A DNA stretch of 42,563 nt, from the NCBI RefSeq assembly GCF_022180365.1, contig NZ_BQKV01000038.1, positions 1-42,563 of the forward strand. Reading direction: 5' to 3'. The notes beneath the pieces are model-generated. The model was not told the DNA's origin and did not search any database. It worked only from the letters and a program-made list of their open reading frames with translations. Source of the DNA: Faecalibacterium gallinarum. GTDB taxonomy: Bacteria > Bacillota > Clostridia > Oscillospirales > Ruminococcaceae. The number at the start of each line of letters is the position of its first letter. Within the stretch, counting starts at the first letter, position 1. Both the position numbers and the translations under genes were made by a program. This document shows positions 6,900-15,480 of the stretch, piece after piece.

Positions 6900-8033
6900 A
6901 TGGCAGTTCAATCCTTTGTTAAGGGGGATGACCTTAAAAAATTAATAGACGATAAACTAATTAACGCTCAAAGTGTCAAATATGTTTTACGGCAAAAAGG
7001 TATCCTTCCCGTATGTACTAATTCAGAGGCTCTTTCTGACTTGATACACCATCATTTTTTTGGCTCTGCAACTATGACTCAGATGCAAGAAGTTATGAAT
7101 TTTGAGCAAAACAACTTGAAGTCTACTGTTGTCATAATCTCTCCTAAAAGCGAACAGTCCAAAGAAGATTTTCTGACGAGTATAGCAGATGAATTTGTCA
7201 ATAAAGGTCGTAGTTCGAATACTAAGTATACATTAAAAAACATTACAAGAAATCAAACCAGCGTAACATTGCAGTATATATATAAAAAACCCCAAAGAGG
7301 CCGTATTAAAATTGCTGAAACGCGAAAAGTGACTTTAGATGTTACCATTTCCCCGTTAGAAGATGATTCGCAGAAGTTTAAAGTTAGCATACGGCACGAA
7401 GGAATGTCGGAATCAAAACAGTTTGTCACACTTCTGGATGAAATGATTCAAGAAAATAGTGAACAGGCTGTATTTGGTCTTAAAAGAATAACTTTAGCAA
7501 GTCTTTTAAAGGCACACAAGGTAGATTTCTTTGATGATTTTGGCGCGTACACTCACAAAGAATGGAAACTAACAGACATTATTAATGTTACTGTAAACAA
7601 AGATGAAAAAAGCATTGATGATGAAAATGACGAGACTACATCAGGCGAAATTGATGATTCTGAACCCAGCGGACGCCTTTCGGGAATTAGTAGTGCAATT
7701 TTAAAAGGTGACGGGTTAAGAAATAATGATTTTGTAAAGGAATGTATGGCTCAAGGATTTATTTTTTCAAGCATGAGCTATAAATTCTCGCACAAGACAC
7801 TCCCGATAACAATAGTAATCGATGTGAATTTTAAGCAAACCGACTTGAAAATCAATATTGTAAAAACATACCGGCTTGAAGATGACGGTATAGAACGTTT
7901 GGCCCCCTTGCCTGCAAGTGACCAGAGTTTGTATATCGATTATTTTCAAAATGTTGCTTATGCAGTCTACTCAAATCTCATTGAGAAACAAAAAGCCGAA
8001 CTGGTTAAGCAAACTATCAAGCCGGACAAATAG
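6900..8033 (+). CDS. Hypothetical protein, third gene of unrecognised operon
   Basis: A 377-aa protein, ATG 14 bases after the nuclease gene with AAGGGAGG upstream. Its layout is visible but not its family: an N-terminal helical segment (residues 1-65), a basic alpha/beta region at about 75-235 with LQYIYKKPQRGRIKIAETRK, a very acidic linker at about 238-263 (DENDETTSGEIDD), and a second alpha/beta region at about 265-365 ending in a Lys-rich tail. The two folded halves have a loosely similar order of elements (helix, then paired strands, then a long C-terminal helix) and might be a duplication; this is tentative. No membrane segments. A strong terminator follows, marking the end of the operon. 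Confidence 0.85.
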   Translation: MAVQSFVKGDDLKKLIDDKLINAQSVKYVLRQKGILPVCTNSEALSDLIHHHFFGSATMTQMQEVMNFEQNNLKSTVVIISPKSEQSKEDFLTSIADEFVNKGRSSNTKYTLKNITRNQTSVTLQYIYKKPQRGRIKIAETRKVTLDVTISPLEDDSQKFKVSIRHEGMSESKQFVTLLDEMIQENSEQAVFGLKRITLASLLKAHKVDFFDDFGAYTHKEWKLTDIINVTVNKDEKSIDDENDETTSGEIDDSEPSGRLSGISSAILKGDGLRNNDFVKECMAQGFIFSSMSYKFSHKTLPITIVIDVNFKQTDLKINIVKTYRLEDDGIERLAPLPASDQSLYIDYFQNVAYAVYSNLIEKQKAELVKQTIKPDK

Positions 8034-8042
8034 AATGTGTTT

Positions 8043-8077
8043 AAAAACGGATGGTTTCATTAGACCATCCGTTTTTA
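8043..8077 (+). terminator. Intrinsic terminator of 5267-8033 operon
   Basis: A perfect 13-bp stem (8043-8055 with 8064-8076) with an 8-nt loop; the stem itself ends in a T-run. It begins 9 bases after the stop codon of the third gene. The symmetrical A/T tails would also let it act on the other strand. Confidence 0.9.
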
Positions 8078-8086
8078 TTCAATAAA

Positions 8087-8270
8087 CAACCACAAGCTAT
8101 GCTTGTGGACGAGTGTGGCACGAGCGTTGATACGGTGAAAAAAACTTCCTTTTGCTAAAATAGAAACGGGTAACGCTAACCGCACTACAAGCAAAAGGAG
8201 GTTCATCCATATGGATGAGAAAAGTTTACCACACGTTGATTGGAAATACAAAAGCCTTTCAGAGCATTAA
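8087..8270 (+). mobile_element. IS200/IS605-type left end with truncated TnpA start
   Basis: The hairpin CCACAAGC-TAT-GCTTGTGG (8090-8108) resembles the subterminal hairpin recognised by HUH transposases of this group. About 100 bases on, AAAAGGAGG precedes an ATG at 8211 that opens MDEKSLPHVDWKYKSL, close to the usual IS200-type TnpA start (MDxKSLxHxxWxCKYH). The frame stops at 8270 after 19 codons, with no HUH or catalytic tyrosine region. This is a non-autonomous leftover of a left end. Confidence 0.6.
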
Positions 8271-8411
8271 CAAAAAATCGAGAAAAAGACACTTACATAA
8301 AATTTGGGATAGAGATATAGAAAAGATAAAAACCTAAAAGTGAAGGGTGGCTGAAGTTTTCGAGATAAGATGTAATAAGTTTCGCAAAAATAAAAATGAA
8401 ATAAAAAGAGA

Positions 8412-9678
8412 CATGGTTTGCAGATCTCTAGTAGAATGAAGTTGCGACACACAATTCTGAAAGGAGACAGCAAACCATGGCCGAGAAGATTGTACAGTTA
8501 AACGAGGAAGTAATCAAGGGTCAGCTCGAGGAGCTGGCGCGCGGAAGCATAGAAGAAACACTCAACGAGCTGCTGGAGGCCGAGGCAGAAAAACTGAGCC
8601 AGGCGGCCCGGTATAAGCGTAGCGAACAGCGCCGGGGCTACCGTGGCGGCTACTACAACCGCAATCTCACTACTACTTCCGGGAATGTCACCCTCAAGGT
8701 ACCCAATCTTAAGGGAATCTCTTTTGAGACTGCTATTATTGAGCGCTATCGCCGTCGGGAGAGCAGTGTGGAAGAGGCGCTCATTAAGATGTATCTGTCC
8801 GACGTGTAGAGGGCATTACAGAAGTGCTGTGGGGCAGCAAGGTTTCTCTTTACCATCAGTGGAACTGAACAAGAAAGTCTACATCGAGGATTGGTGCAAC
8901 CGTCCTCTGCAAGGTGGGCGGTATCCGTATGTTTATGTAGACGGGATCTACCTGCGCCGCAATTGGGGCGGGGAGTTTGAAAATGTAGCCATTCTAGTAG
9001 CAATTGCGGTCAATGAGGACGGAGATCGTGAGGTTTTGGGTGCCGCCGAGGGCATGAAAAAGGACAAGGTCAGCTGGGTCAGTTTCTTTCAGTGGATTCA
9101 CAACCGTAGGTTAAACGGGGGCAAGCTAGTTGTCGGGGATAAGTGCATGGGTATGCTGGAGGCTGTAAGAGAAGTGTTCCCGGAAGCCAAATACCAGAGA
9201 TGTACAGTTCACTTTTACCGGAATGTGTTCTCTGTGACGCCTCGCTCTAAGGTGAAGCTGGTAACCAAAATGCTCAAAGCGATCCACGCCCAAGAAAGCA
9301 AGAAGGCCGCCCGGGAGAAGGCTAAAGCCGTGGTAGAGGAACTGCGATCCATAAAGTTGAAAGAGGCCGCCAAAAAGGCTGAGGACAGCATTGAGAAAAC
9401 GCTGACTTACAGTGATTTTCAACCAGAACATTGGACTCGTATTTGTACCAACAATGTTATTGAGAGGCTGAACCGGGAGATTTGCCGCCGAACCCGTGTG
9501 GTAGGGAGTTTCCCGGATGGACACTCTGCCCTTATGCTGGTGTGCGCCAGACTGCGCCATGTGGCCAGTACCCAATAGGGCAAAAAAGTACATGAATATG
9601 AAGCACTTGCAGGCTGCCTTGGAGGACGCCTCTATTGCTAGCTGACCTCATTTATTTCCAGAGATTGCAAACCAATTT
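8412..9678 (+). mobile_element. IS256-family insertion sequence, decayed
   Basis: The left end near 8412-8430 (GGTTTGCAGATCTCT) and the right end near 9658-9674 (AGAGATTGCAAACC) form imperfect terminal inverted repeats around a broken Mutator-type transposase gene. The left boundary follows the IS200 remnant and AT-rich filler. The exact end bases are uncertain. Confidence 0.75.
8477..9645 (+). pseudogene. IS256-family (Mutator-type) transposase, frameshifted
   Basis: The ATG at 8477 follows GAAAGGAG. The N-terminal part (110 codons) ends at 8809 in IKMYLSDV, where the family continues with VRRVEDITEALWGSK. The next stretch is readable in other frames (GITEVLWGSKVSPSTIS, then ELNKKVYIEDWCNRPLQGG). 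The catalytic domain then runs open with YVYVDGIYLRRNWGGEFENV, GDKCMGMLEAVREVFP, CTVHFYRN and NNVIERLNREICRRTR, and breaks again at CAATAG before KKYMNMKHLQAALEDASIAS. At least two frameshifts or small deletions make it a pseudogene. Confidence 0.88.
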
Positions 9679-10141
9679 GCGAAAAACTATTGACACTACC
9701 CACAGTTCACGGGGTTTGGGGCACGGCCTCAACAAGCTTTTTGTATTTGTATATACAAATGCCCTGCTTGCAACAATGATGTTGATTCTAAAAATTGATT
9801 TTATTTTTTAAAATCGAATGAAAAACCAAGAGCTTATCCAATTGTAGCAAGCAATGTTCGTGCTATCCATTGCCACGAACCGCTCGTTGGGGCTCCCCCA
9901 AACCCCGGTATGCGCAGAAAGTATTCTGCGGCTGCGCGTTCAGAGAACGCTTTTTATGCATCATGGAATCTTCAAAATCACCTGATTCAGAAAAGAGTTA
10001 GGTGATTTTTTGTTCAATGAGAAGACGCATCATTTGATTTGTCGCCTCTCACATAGAATTCAATTCTAAAAGTTTGAGATCACGATATGTTACGCTGGAT
10101 GTTATGTAGTGCATGGTTCTATGCTAACTTAAGAAAACTTC
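9679..10141. other. 460-bp gene-free region rich in inverted repeats
   Basis: No protein gene is visible. Nested inverted repeats are present: a perfect 12-bp pair at 9710-9721/9896-9907 (CGGGGTTTGGGG), a 13-bp pair with one mismatch at 9765-9777/9841-9853, and an AT-rich pair inside. There are also the palindrome ATTTGTATATACAAAT (9745-9760), a TTGGGG-CTC-CCCCAA hairpin (9887-9901), CGCAGAA-AGTA-TTCTGCG (9913-9930) and GCGTTC-AGA-GAACGC before a T-run. The G/C-rich hairpins beside CCCCAAACCCC recall origin-of-transfer regions, but there is no relaxase gene to support that. Confidence 0.5.
9974..10011 (+). terminator. Hairpin terminator
   Basis: A perfect 10-bp stem AAAATCACCT/AGGTGATTTT (9974-9983 with 10000-10009) with a 16-nt loop and a following T-run. 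It would insulate the operon beginning at 10142 from upstream transcription. Confidence 0.7.
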
Positions 10142-10170
10142 TTGCCATATTATGGAATTTTAATTATACT
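10142..10170 (+). promoter_or_regulatory. Sigma-A-type promoter for PLD-helicase/Wadjet operon
   Basis: TTGCCA (10142-10147), a 17-bp spacer and TATACT (10165-10170). Transcription would begin near 10177, which places the upstream in-frame codons of the helicase gene outside the mRNA and supports an internal start at 10199 or 10217. No other promoter of this quality was found before 13457. Confidence 0.7.
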
Positions 10171-10198
10171 GAAGATACGATACTTCTATAAGAATTCC

Positions 10199-13100
10199 AT
10201 GGAAAGTGTGAAAGATATGCTATCGCCCGGCCTTTACGAACAGATCATCAATCAAGCTTTAAACAGCGAGCTTTCGGAAATTCCCGAGGCCTGCAAGTCC
10301 ATTGCACCCATTGATAGGGCTGAGGCTTCGAAAGTGTTAGCACAATATCTAGCAGATGTGGTACAGAAAGGAATGGAGAATCTGCTGGACAACGGGGGAG
10401 ATATTTCTGCGCAGATCGGGCTTGCCAACCAGATCGTAACCTTGATTCAAAATACCACGCAAGAAGCTGACTTTGCTGCGCTGCATGTTGACCAGCGGGC
10501 AGAGCAGCTTCTTGCGCTTTTAAGGCAGCAAGACCCTCGGCTGGCAGCAGGGAAAACGGCCGCAAGCTTGAGCCGGCCGGAGACATCCATTGCCCGGAGT
10601 AGTCTGTTTACGGGCGCCATCAAGGAACCTCAGATGTACACAGAACTGAAAAAGGAGATCGTTTCTGCTGATCGCATTGATATGCTGGTCTCCTTTATCA
10701 AATGGAGCGGCCTTCGGCTTTTGATGGAGGAACTGCGAGAGTTTACCCAAAATGGCGGCGAGTTGCGGATCATCACCACTTCCTATATGGGAGCTACGGA
10801 TCTAAAAGCCATTGAGGAACTGCGTGCTCTGCCGAATACCCGGATTAAGGTCAGCTATGATACCAAGCGCACACGACTTCACGCAAAGACCTACGTCTTT
10901 TACCGAAACACGGGTTTTACCACTGCCTATGTGGGCTCCTCCAATCTGTCCAACACAGCCATCTCCAGTGGTTTGGAATGGAATGTAAAGGTCACCCGCA
11001 GAGATCTGCCAGAGACCATCGACAAGATTGCTGCTACGTTCGAGAGCTACTGGAACGCAAGCGAGTTTGAATACTACTCAGAGGGTCAAAAGGAACGGCT
11101 GGCTCGGGCACTGAAAACGGAGAAGTACATTGATTCCAACAACGCCGCAATCTATACCATGGATATCACGCCATACTCCTACCAGCAGGAAATTTTGGAT
11201 AAGCTGGAGGCGGAGCGAACCATCCGAGGATATACCCACAACCTGGTGGTAGCTGCCACCGGTACGGGCAAGACGGTGATTTCGGCGCTGGATTATAAAC
11301 GGTTTCGCAAGCAGAATCTCGGAAAGCCCCATCGGCTGCTCTTCGTTGCTCACCGAGAAGAAATTCTGCGACAGAGTCTGTATACCTTTCGAGCGGTGTT
11401 GAAGGATGCAAACTTCGGTGAGCTGTTCGTGGGCAATTATAGGCCAGAGAGCATTGACCATTTGTTTGTTTCCATTCAGACGTTTAATTCCCAAGATTTT
11501 ACGTCAAAGACTGCCTCGAATTTTTATGACTATATTGTAGTGGACGAGTTTCATCACGCAGCGGCGCCCACCTATCAGAAGTTGTTGTCCTATTACAACC
11601 CAAAAATTCTGCTGGGCTTGACTGCCACCCCGGAGCGTATGGACAAGAAAAGCATTCTGCCCTACTTTCATCATCGCATAGCGGCAGAGATACGTCTGCC
11701 GGAGGCCATCGACCGCAAGTTGTTGTGTCCCTTCCAATATTTTGGCGTGACTGATACGGTGGATCTGAGTACGTTGAAGTGGAGCGCTGGCGGCTACGAC
11801 AAAGGAGAGCTTTCCAATCTCTATACCCTTAGTGACACCGTGGCCAATCGACGCGCTGATTTGATAGTGAACTCCCTGCTCCGGTATGTGACTGATATCG
11901 ACGAGGTCAAGGGACTGGGCTTTTGTGTGTCTATTGAGCACGCTGAGTTCATGTGCCGCTATTTTAACCAGCGCGGAATTCCGTCCATTTTTCTGACTGG
12001 TAAATCCACTGATGAGGAAAGAAACACCGCTAAGGGCAAGCTGGTAAGCGGTGAGATTCGGTTTATTTTCGTGGTGGATATCTACAATGAGGGCGTGGAT
12101 ATTCCAGAGGTCAACACGGTCCTGTTTTTGCGGCCCACCGAGTCTTTGACTATCTTCCTCCAGCAGCTGGGCCGTGGGTTGCGCCTTGCGGAGGGGAAAG
12201 ACTGCCTGACAGTGCTGGATTTCATCGGCCAGGCCAACAAGCGGTATCGTTTTGAGGATAAGTTTGCAGCGCTGCTCTCGAACACGAGTCGCAGTGTGAC
12301 CCGTGAGATCAAGGATGGCTTTATCTCTGCTCCGAAGGGGTGCTATATCCAGTTGGAAAAGAAGGCCGCCCGATATATTTTGGACAACATTCGAGCCTCC
12401 TATGGCAACACCGCAGGACTTGTTTCCCGGGTGGCTAGCTTCACCGAAGATAGCGGTCTGGAGCTGACCTTGGCAAACTTTCTGGACTATTACCACCTGG
12501 ACCCTAGAGCGATTTATAAATTCTCTTCTTTCTCCCGACTTTGTGCTCGTGCAGACGTTATTGAGGATTTCAGCGAACCGATGGAGGATCTGCTCACAAA
12601 AGCTTTTGCACGGTTGGCTGTCATTGACTCCCGGCGGTGGATTCGCTTTTTGCTGGACCTTCTCCCGCGTTTGGATGATGTGGATTTTGCGGCGCTGAGC
12701 GAACGGGAGCGGCGGATGCTCCAAATGTTCTATGTGACAGTTTGGAGCAAGGCTGCAGAGGACTGGGCGGCAGATGAAGTGCTGGACAATCTGTATGCTC
12801 TTTCGGATAGCTCTGTTCTGCTGGGGGAGCTTTTGAGCCTACTCCGCTATCGGTATGAGCAGATTGATTTTATAGACGAGCCGGTGGAGCTGGGGTTTGA
12901 CTGCCCACTGGATCTTCATTGTACCTATACCCGGGATCAGTTGCTGGTAGCAATGGATTTCATGAAACCGGCAACCGTGCGTGAAGGGGTGAAGTGGCTG
13001 CCGGAAAAGCAGCTGGATGTGTTCTTTGTGACGCTGAATAAAGCTGATAAGGACTATTCGCCAACCACCATGTACAAGGACTACTCCATCAATGAGAGCC

Positions 13101-13372
13101 TGTTCCATTGGCAGAGTCAGAGCACTACAGCGGCAGATTCTCCTACAGGGCAACGGTATATTCACCACCGGGAACGCGGGAGCAAAGTGTTGTTGTTTGT
13201 CCGAGAGTTCAAAACGGATCGGATCAGCGGTGGAGCAGAGGCGTATACCTTCTTGGGAACTGCAAACTATGTAAAACATGAGGGGAGCCGGCCCATGAAT
13301 ATTACCTGGAAACTGGATCGGCCGATCCCGGCAAAGTTTTTGAAAAAGACGAACAAATTGGTGGTGGGATAA
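10199..13372 (+). CDS. Phospholipase D-like nuclease / SF2 helicase fusion with DUF3427-type C-terminus
   Basis: About 1057 aa. The ATG at 10199 or the one at 10217 (MLSPGLYEQ, preceded by GGAAAG) is the likely start because the promoter overlaps the longer frame. Order: helical N-terminus; a single PLD-type HKD motif with LHAKTYVF near 227-234 and GSSNLSNTA near 245-253; SF2 helicase with Walker A ATGTGKT (353-359), motif II DEFHH (449-453), motif III GLTATPER and C-terminal helicase motifs including QQLGRGLRL; then a long DUF3427-like region to the end. Family members are taken as defence or restriction-type nuclease-helicases that act on DNA. An 84-bp gap separates it from jetA, with only a weak hairpin before TTTTT, so co-transcription with Wadjet is possible. 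Confidence 0.9.
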   Translation: MESVKDMLSPGLYEQIINQALNSELSEIPEACKSIAPIDRAEASKVLAQYLADVVQKGMENLLDNGGDISAQIGLANQIVTLIQNTTQEADFAALHVDQRAEQLLALLRQQDPRLAAGKTAASLSRPETSIARSSLFTGAIKEPQMYTELKKEIVSADRIDMLVSFIKWSGLRLLMEELREFTQNGGELRIITTSYMGATDLKAIEELRALPNTRIKVSYDTKRTRLHAKTYVFYRNTGFTTAYVGSSNLSNTAISSGLEWNVKVTRRDLPETIDKIAATFESYWNASEFEYYSEGQKERLARALKTEKYIDSNNAAIYTMDITPYSYQQEILDKLEAERTIRGYTHNLVVAATGTGKTVISALDYKRFRKQNLGKPHRLLFVAHREEILRQSLYTFRAVLKDANFGELFVGNYRPESIDHLFVSIQTFNSQDFTSKTASNFYDYIVVDEFHHAAAPTYQKLLSYYNPKILLGLTATPERMDKKSILPYFHHRIAAEIRLPEAIDRKLLCPFQYFGVTDTVDLSTLKWSAGGYDKGELSNLYTLSDTVANRRADLIVNSLLRYVTDIDEVKGLGFCVSIEHAEFMCRYFNQRGIPSIFLTGKSTDEERNTAKGKLVSGEIRFIFVVDIYNEGVDIPEVNTVLFLRPTESLTIFLQQLGRGLRLAEGKDCLTVLDFIGQANKRYRFEDKFAALLSNTSRSVTREIKDGFISAPKGCYIQLEKKAARYILDNIRASYGNTAGLVSRVASFTEDSGLELTLANFLDYYHLDPRAIYKFSSFSRLCARADVIEDFSEPMEDLLTKAFARLAVIDSRRWIRFLLDLLPRLDDVDFAALSERERRMLQMFYVTVWSKAAEDWAADEVLDNLYALSDSSVLLGELLSLLRYRYEQIDFIDEPVELGFDCPLDLHCTYTRDQLLVAMDFMKPATVREGVKWLPEKQLDVFFVTLNKADKDYSPTTMYKDYSINESLFHWQSQSTTAADSPTGQRYIHHRERGSKVLLFVREFKTDRISGGAEAYTFLGTANYVKHEGSRPMNITWKLDRPIPAKFLKKTNKLVVG

Positions 13373-13456
13373 CAGGACCCATAGGATGGTTCCTGGGAAA
13401 CCTAAGAATCCTTTTTGTTTGTGACTTGTAAATACCTTTTAAAAGGGGGAGTTCTG

Positions 13457-14854
13457 ATGAATCTATTTGATCGCGTGCCAGACGAACTCTTTTCTGTTTT
13501 GGCATCCCCAAATCGTGTATTATATGCTGACGCGCTGGATGTACTTTATGATGCGTACCGAGAAAGTTTAAAGATTCCGGAGGATACATTTTATTCTATG
13601 CTTCGGAGTAAACTGGAGCAGCAGTTGGCGGATGCAACATTTGAAGGCGAGGATATTGATGAAGAAGAATTACGAGATATTTCAGGACGTGCTAGATTTC
13701 TAATTCGCAAGTTATACAGTAAAGGATGGTTTGAAAAAGAACGCGGGGAAGACTTTGATGAATACATTACGGTGCCCAGTTACAGCAGTACCTTACTGGA
13801 AGTATTTCATCAACTGAGAGATAACAGCCCGGTTCGTGGCTATTCTTATGTTTTTGGTACCTATTCGGCCCTAAAAGTGGCGGCAGACAGCGAGAATATC
13901 TATGATAAAATGGCTGCGATCTACAGCGCTTATGATAATACGCAGGCTCTAATCAATGTGCTGCAAATGGTCTACCACAATATCAAGCATTTCTTCCAGC
14001 TGCAAATCAAGATGCAGGAAGTAAATGAGGTCTTAACTTCTCATTTTGATGATTTTGGACAGAATGTGGTAGAGGCTTATATCCGTCCGCTGAAAATTAA
14101 AGATTCTGTGCCCAAATATCGGATTCCGATTCAAACAATCCTCACAAGCTGGATTCAAGACGAGAAGCTCCTGATCGAACTTTCCAATGCTGCGCTGCAG
14201 GATCGTCGGGGCAGTACACTCGAGGAATGTCGGCAAGATCTCATGGGAAAGGTCTTTTGGGTGAAAGATCGTTATGACAGTATTCAGCATGACTATCTGG
14301 ATGAAATCGACCGCCAAGTGCGTCGGTATACCCGAGCCACCACACAGAAACTGGAAAATCTCACCAACCGTGATTATAGCGTTCGAGGAAATCTGAATTA
14401 TCTTCTCAGTGCACTGGGAAGAAATCGCCACGCCGCAGAGCTTGTTGAGCAGATTCAACCGGCATTCCAGCTATATGAACAATCTTTTCTTTCGGAAAAG
14501 AGCCTGTGGTACCGCAAACGGCCTGTAAAACGAGTGAAGACTACATCTGTTTTGATCGAAGACACAGGATTGGATGCAGAGGCGGAAATCCAGGCGGCAG
14601 AACTGATACGGACAGAGTACAACCGGTCCGCTGTTGCAGCCTGTGTGGAGGAATGGCTGGGGGATCGTGGAATTTGTTACTCTAAAGATATAGGGCTGTT
14701 GAATGATAAGTCCTATATTATGAGTATGCTGGCTGTGCTTACTGGACGTGATTCAGATGCAGGCTATTTAGTTGAGGAGCTGGAAGGAAACTTTACAGAA
14801 AATGAATACACCATTCCACAGCTTCGAATTGTGCGTAAGGAGAAAAGTAAATGA
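13457..14854 (+). CDS. jetA: Wadjet system protein JetA (kleisin-like)
   Basis: A 465-aa protein starting at the ATG after AAAAGGGGGAG. Its length, helical content and position as first gene of an A-B-C-D set with ATGA overlaps match JetA of the DUF5716 type (MNLFDRVPDELFSVLASPNR at the N-terminus). In Wadjet, JetA is the kleisin that bridges the SMC-like JetC heads and joins JetB, forming a loop-extruding complex that recognises small circular DNA. By its JetA type this is probably a type II-like Wadjet; subtype assignment is from memory. Its stop overlaps the jetB start by four bases, so translation is likely coupled. Confidence 0.87.
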   Translation: MNLFDRVPDELFSVLASPNRVLYADALDVLYDAYRESLKIPEDTFYSMLRSKLEQQLADATFEGEDIDEEELRDISGRARFLIRKLYSKGWFEKERGEDFDEYITVPSYSSTLLEVFHQLRDNSPVRGYSYVFGTYSALKVAADSENIYDKMAAIYSAYDNTQALINVLQMVYHNIKHFFQLQIKMQEVNEVLTSHFDDFGQNVVEAYIRPLKIKDSVPKYRIPIQTILTSWIQDEKLLIELSNAALQDRRGSTLEECRQDLMGKVFWVKDRYDSIQHDYLDEIDRQVRRYTRATTQKLENLTNRDYSVRGNLNYLLSALGRNRHAAELVEQIQPAFQLYEQSFLSEKSLWYRKRPVKRVKTTSVLIEDTGLDAEAEIQAAELIRTEYNRSAVAACVEEWLGDRGICYSKDIGLLNDKSYIMSMLAVLTGRDSDAGYLVEELEGNFTENEYTIPQLRIVRKEKSK

Positions 14855-15480
14855 GCTTTGATTGGATCGGAGCAGCGACTCAGAAAGAACTTGATCATTT
14901 CAAGGCTGTTTGCAATCAGCTGCTCAGCCATACTTATGTTGTAAGGACCCTCTATAAACCAGGGGAAGGACGGGTAAATAACCCCGATTATGTATTTATT
15001 TCGGCTCACTTTGAAGAGATACAGGATTATCTGGCACTCTTGGATTGGGATCTACGCAAAGATGATCTGAATGGATATTTCTATGTCATTAATACGGATG
15101 AAGCGAACCGCTGCAACTTGAATAAAAAGGAAACAGCGATTCTTTTGGCAATTCGTATGATTTATGAGGAAAATATGGAGCGATTGGGCTTGGAACAAGA
15201 CGCGATCTGTACAGTACGAGATGTTTTGGAAAAAGTAGTAACAGACTACGCAATTTTACCAGCAAAGCCCAATATGGATGAAGTAAAGAGGGCGCTTACC
15301 ACGCTGGATAATCATTGTGTCATTCAGCGAATTGAGGGAAGATATAATCAAGGAAGCTGCAAATTCGCAATATTGCCCACCATTTTGTCTGTGGTTTCCA
15401 GCGAAAAACTGAATGTGATTGTATCCACACTGAGGAAGGAGGACAATGATGAAGAAGCTGAAAAAAATTCTGCTGATTAA
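14851..15480 (+). CDS. jetB: Wadjet system protein JetB (MksE-like, DUF4194)
   Basis: A 209-aa protein starting at ATGA overlapping the jetA stop. It shows the DUF4194 pattern of two winged-helix units: FISAHFEEIQDYLALLDWDL, then LNKKETAILLAIRMIYEE near 90-107, and a second domain with DEVKRALTTLDNHCVIQRIE near the C-terminus. JetB is the KITE-like subunit that binds the JetA kleisin. The gene ends 35 bases inside jetC, and a strong AGGAAGGAGG within its 3' end serves jetC. Confidence 0.88.
   Translation: MSFDWIGAATQKELDHFKAVCNQLLSHTYVVRTLYKPGEGRVNNPDYVFISAHFEEIQDYLALLDWDLRKDDLNGYFYVINTDEANRCNLNKKETAILLAIRMIYEENMERLGLEQDAICTVRDVLEKVVTDYAILPAKPNMDEVKRALTTLDNHCVIQRIEGRYNQGSCKFAILPTILSVVSSEKLNVIVSTLRKEDNDEEAEKNSAD

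Noticed and set aside
9700-9960. Retron or CRISPR-like repeat region
   Set aside because: Inverted repeats are present, but there is no reverse transcriptase gene nearby and no regularly spaced direct repeats. No CRISPR array or cas gene was seen anywhere in the window.
9679-10141. A functional origin of transfer
   Set aside because: The hairpins are suggestive, but without a relaxase or accessory mob gene in the window I do not annotate it as oriT.
10142-10198. Upstream in-frame extension of the PLD-helicase gene
   Set aside because: TTGCCA-17-TATACT occupies these bases, so they are probably not transcribed, and the extra residues do not resemble the family N-terminus.
11504-12724. A 406-codon minus-strand frame
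   Set aside because: It is opposite the helicase domain of the PLD-helicase gene; composition and lack of motifs mark it as a shadow.
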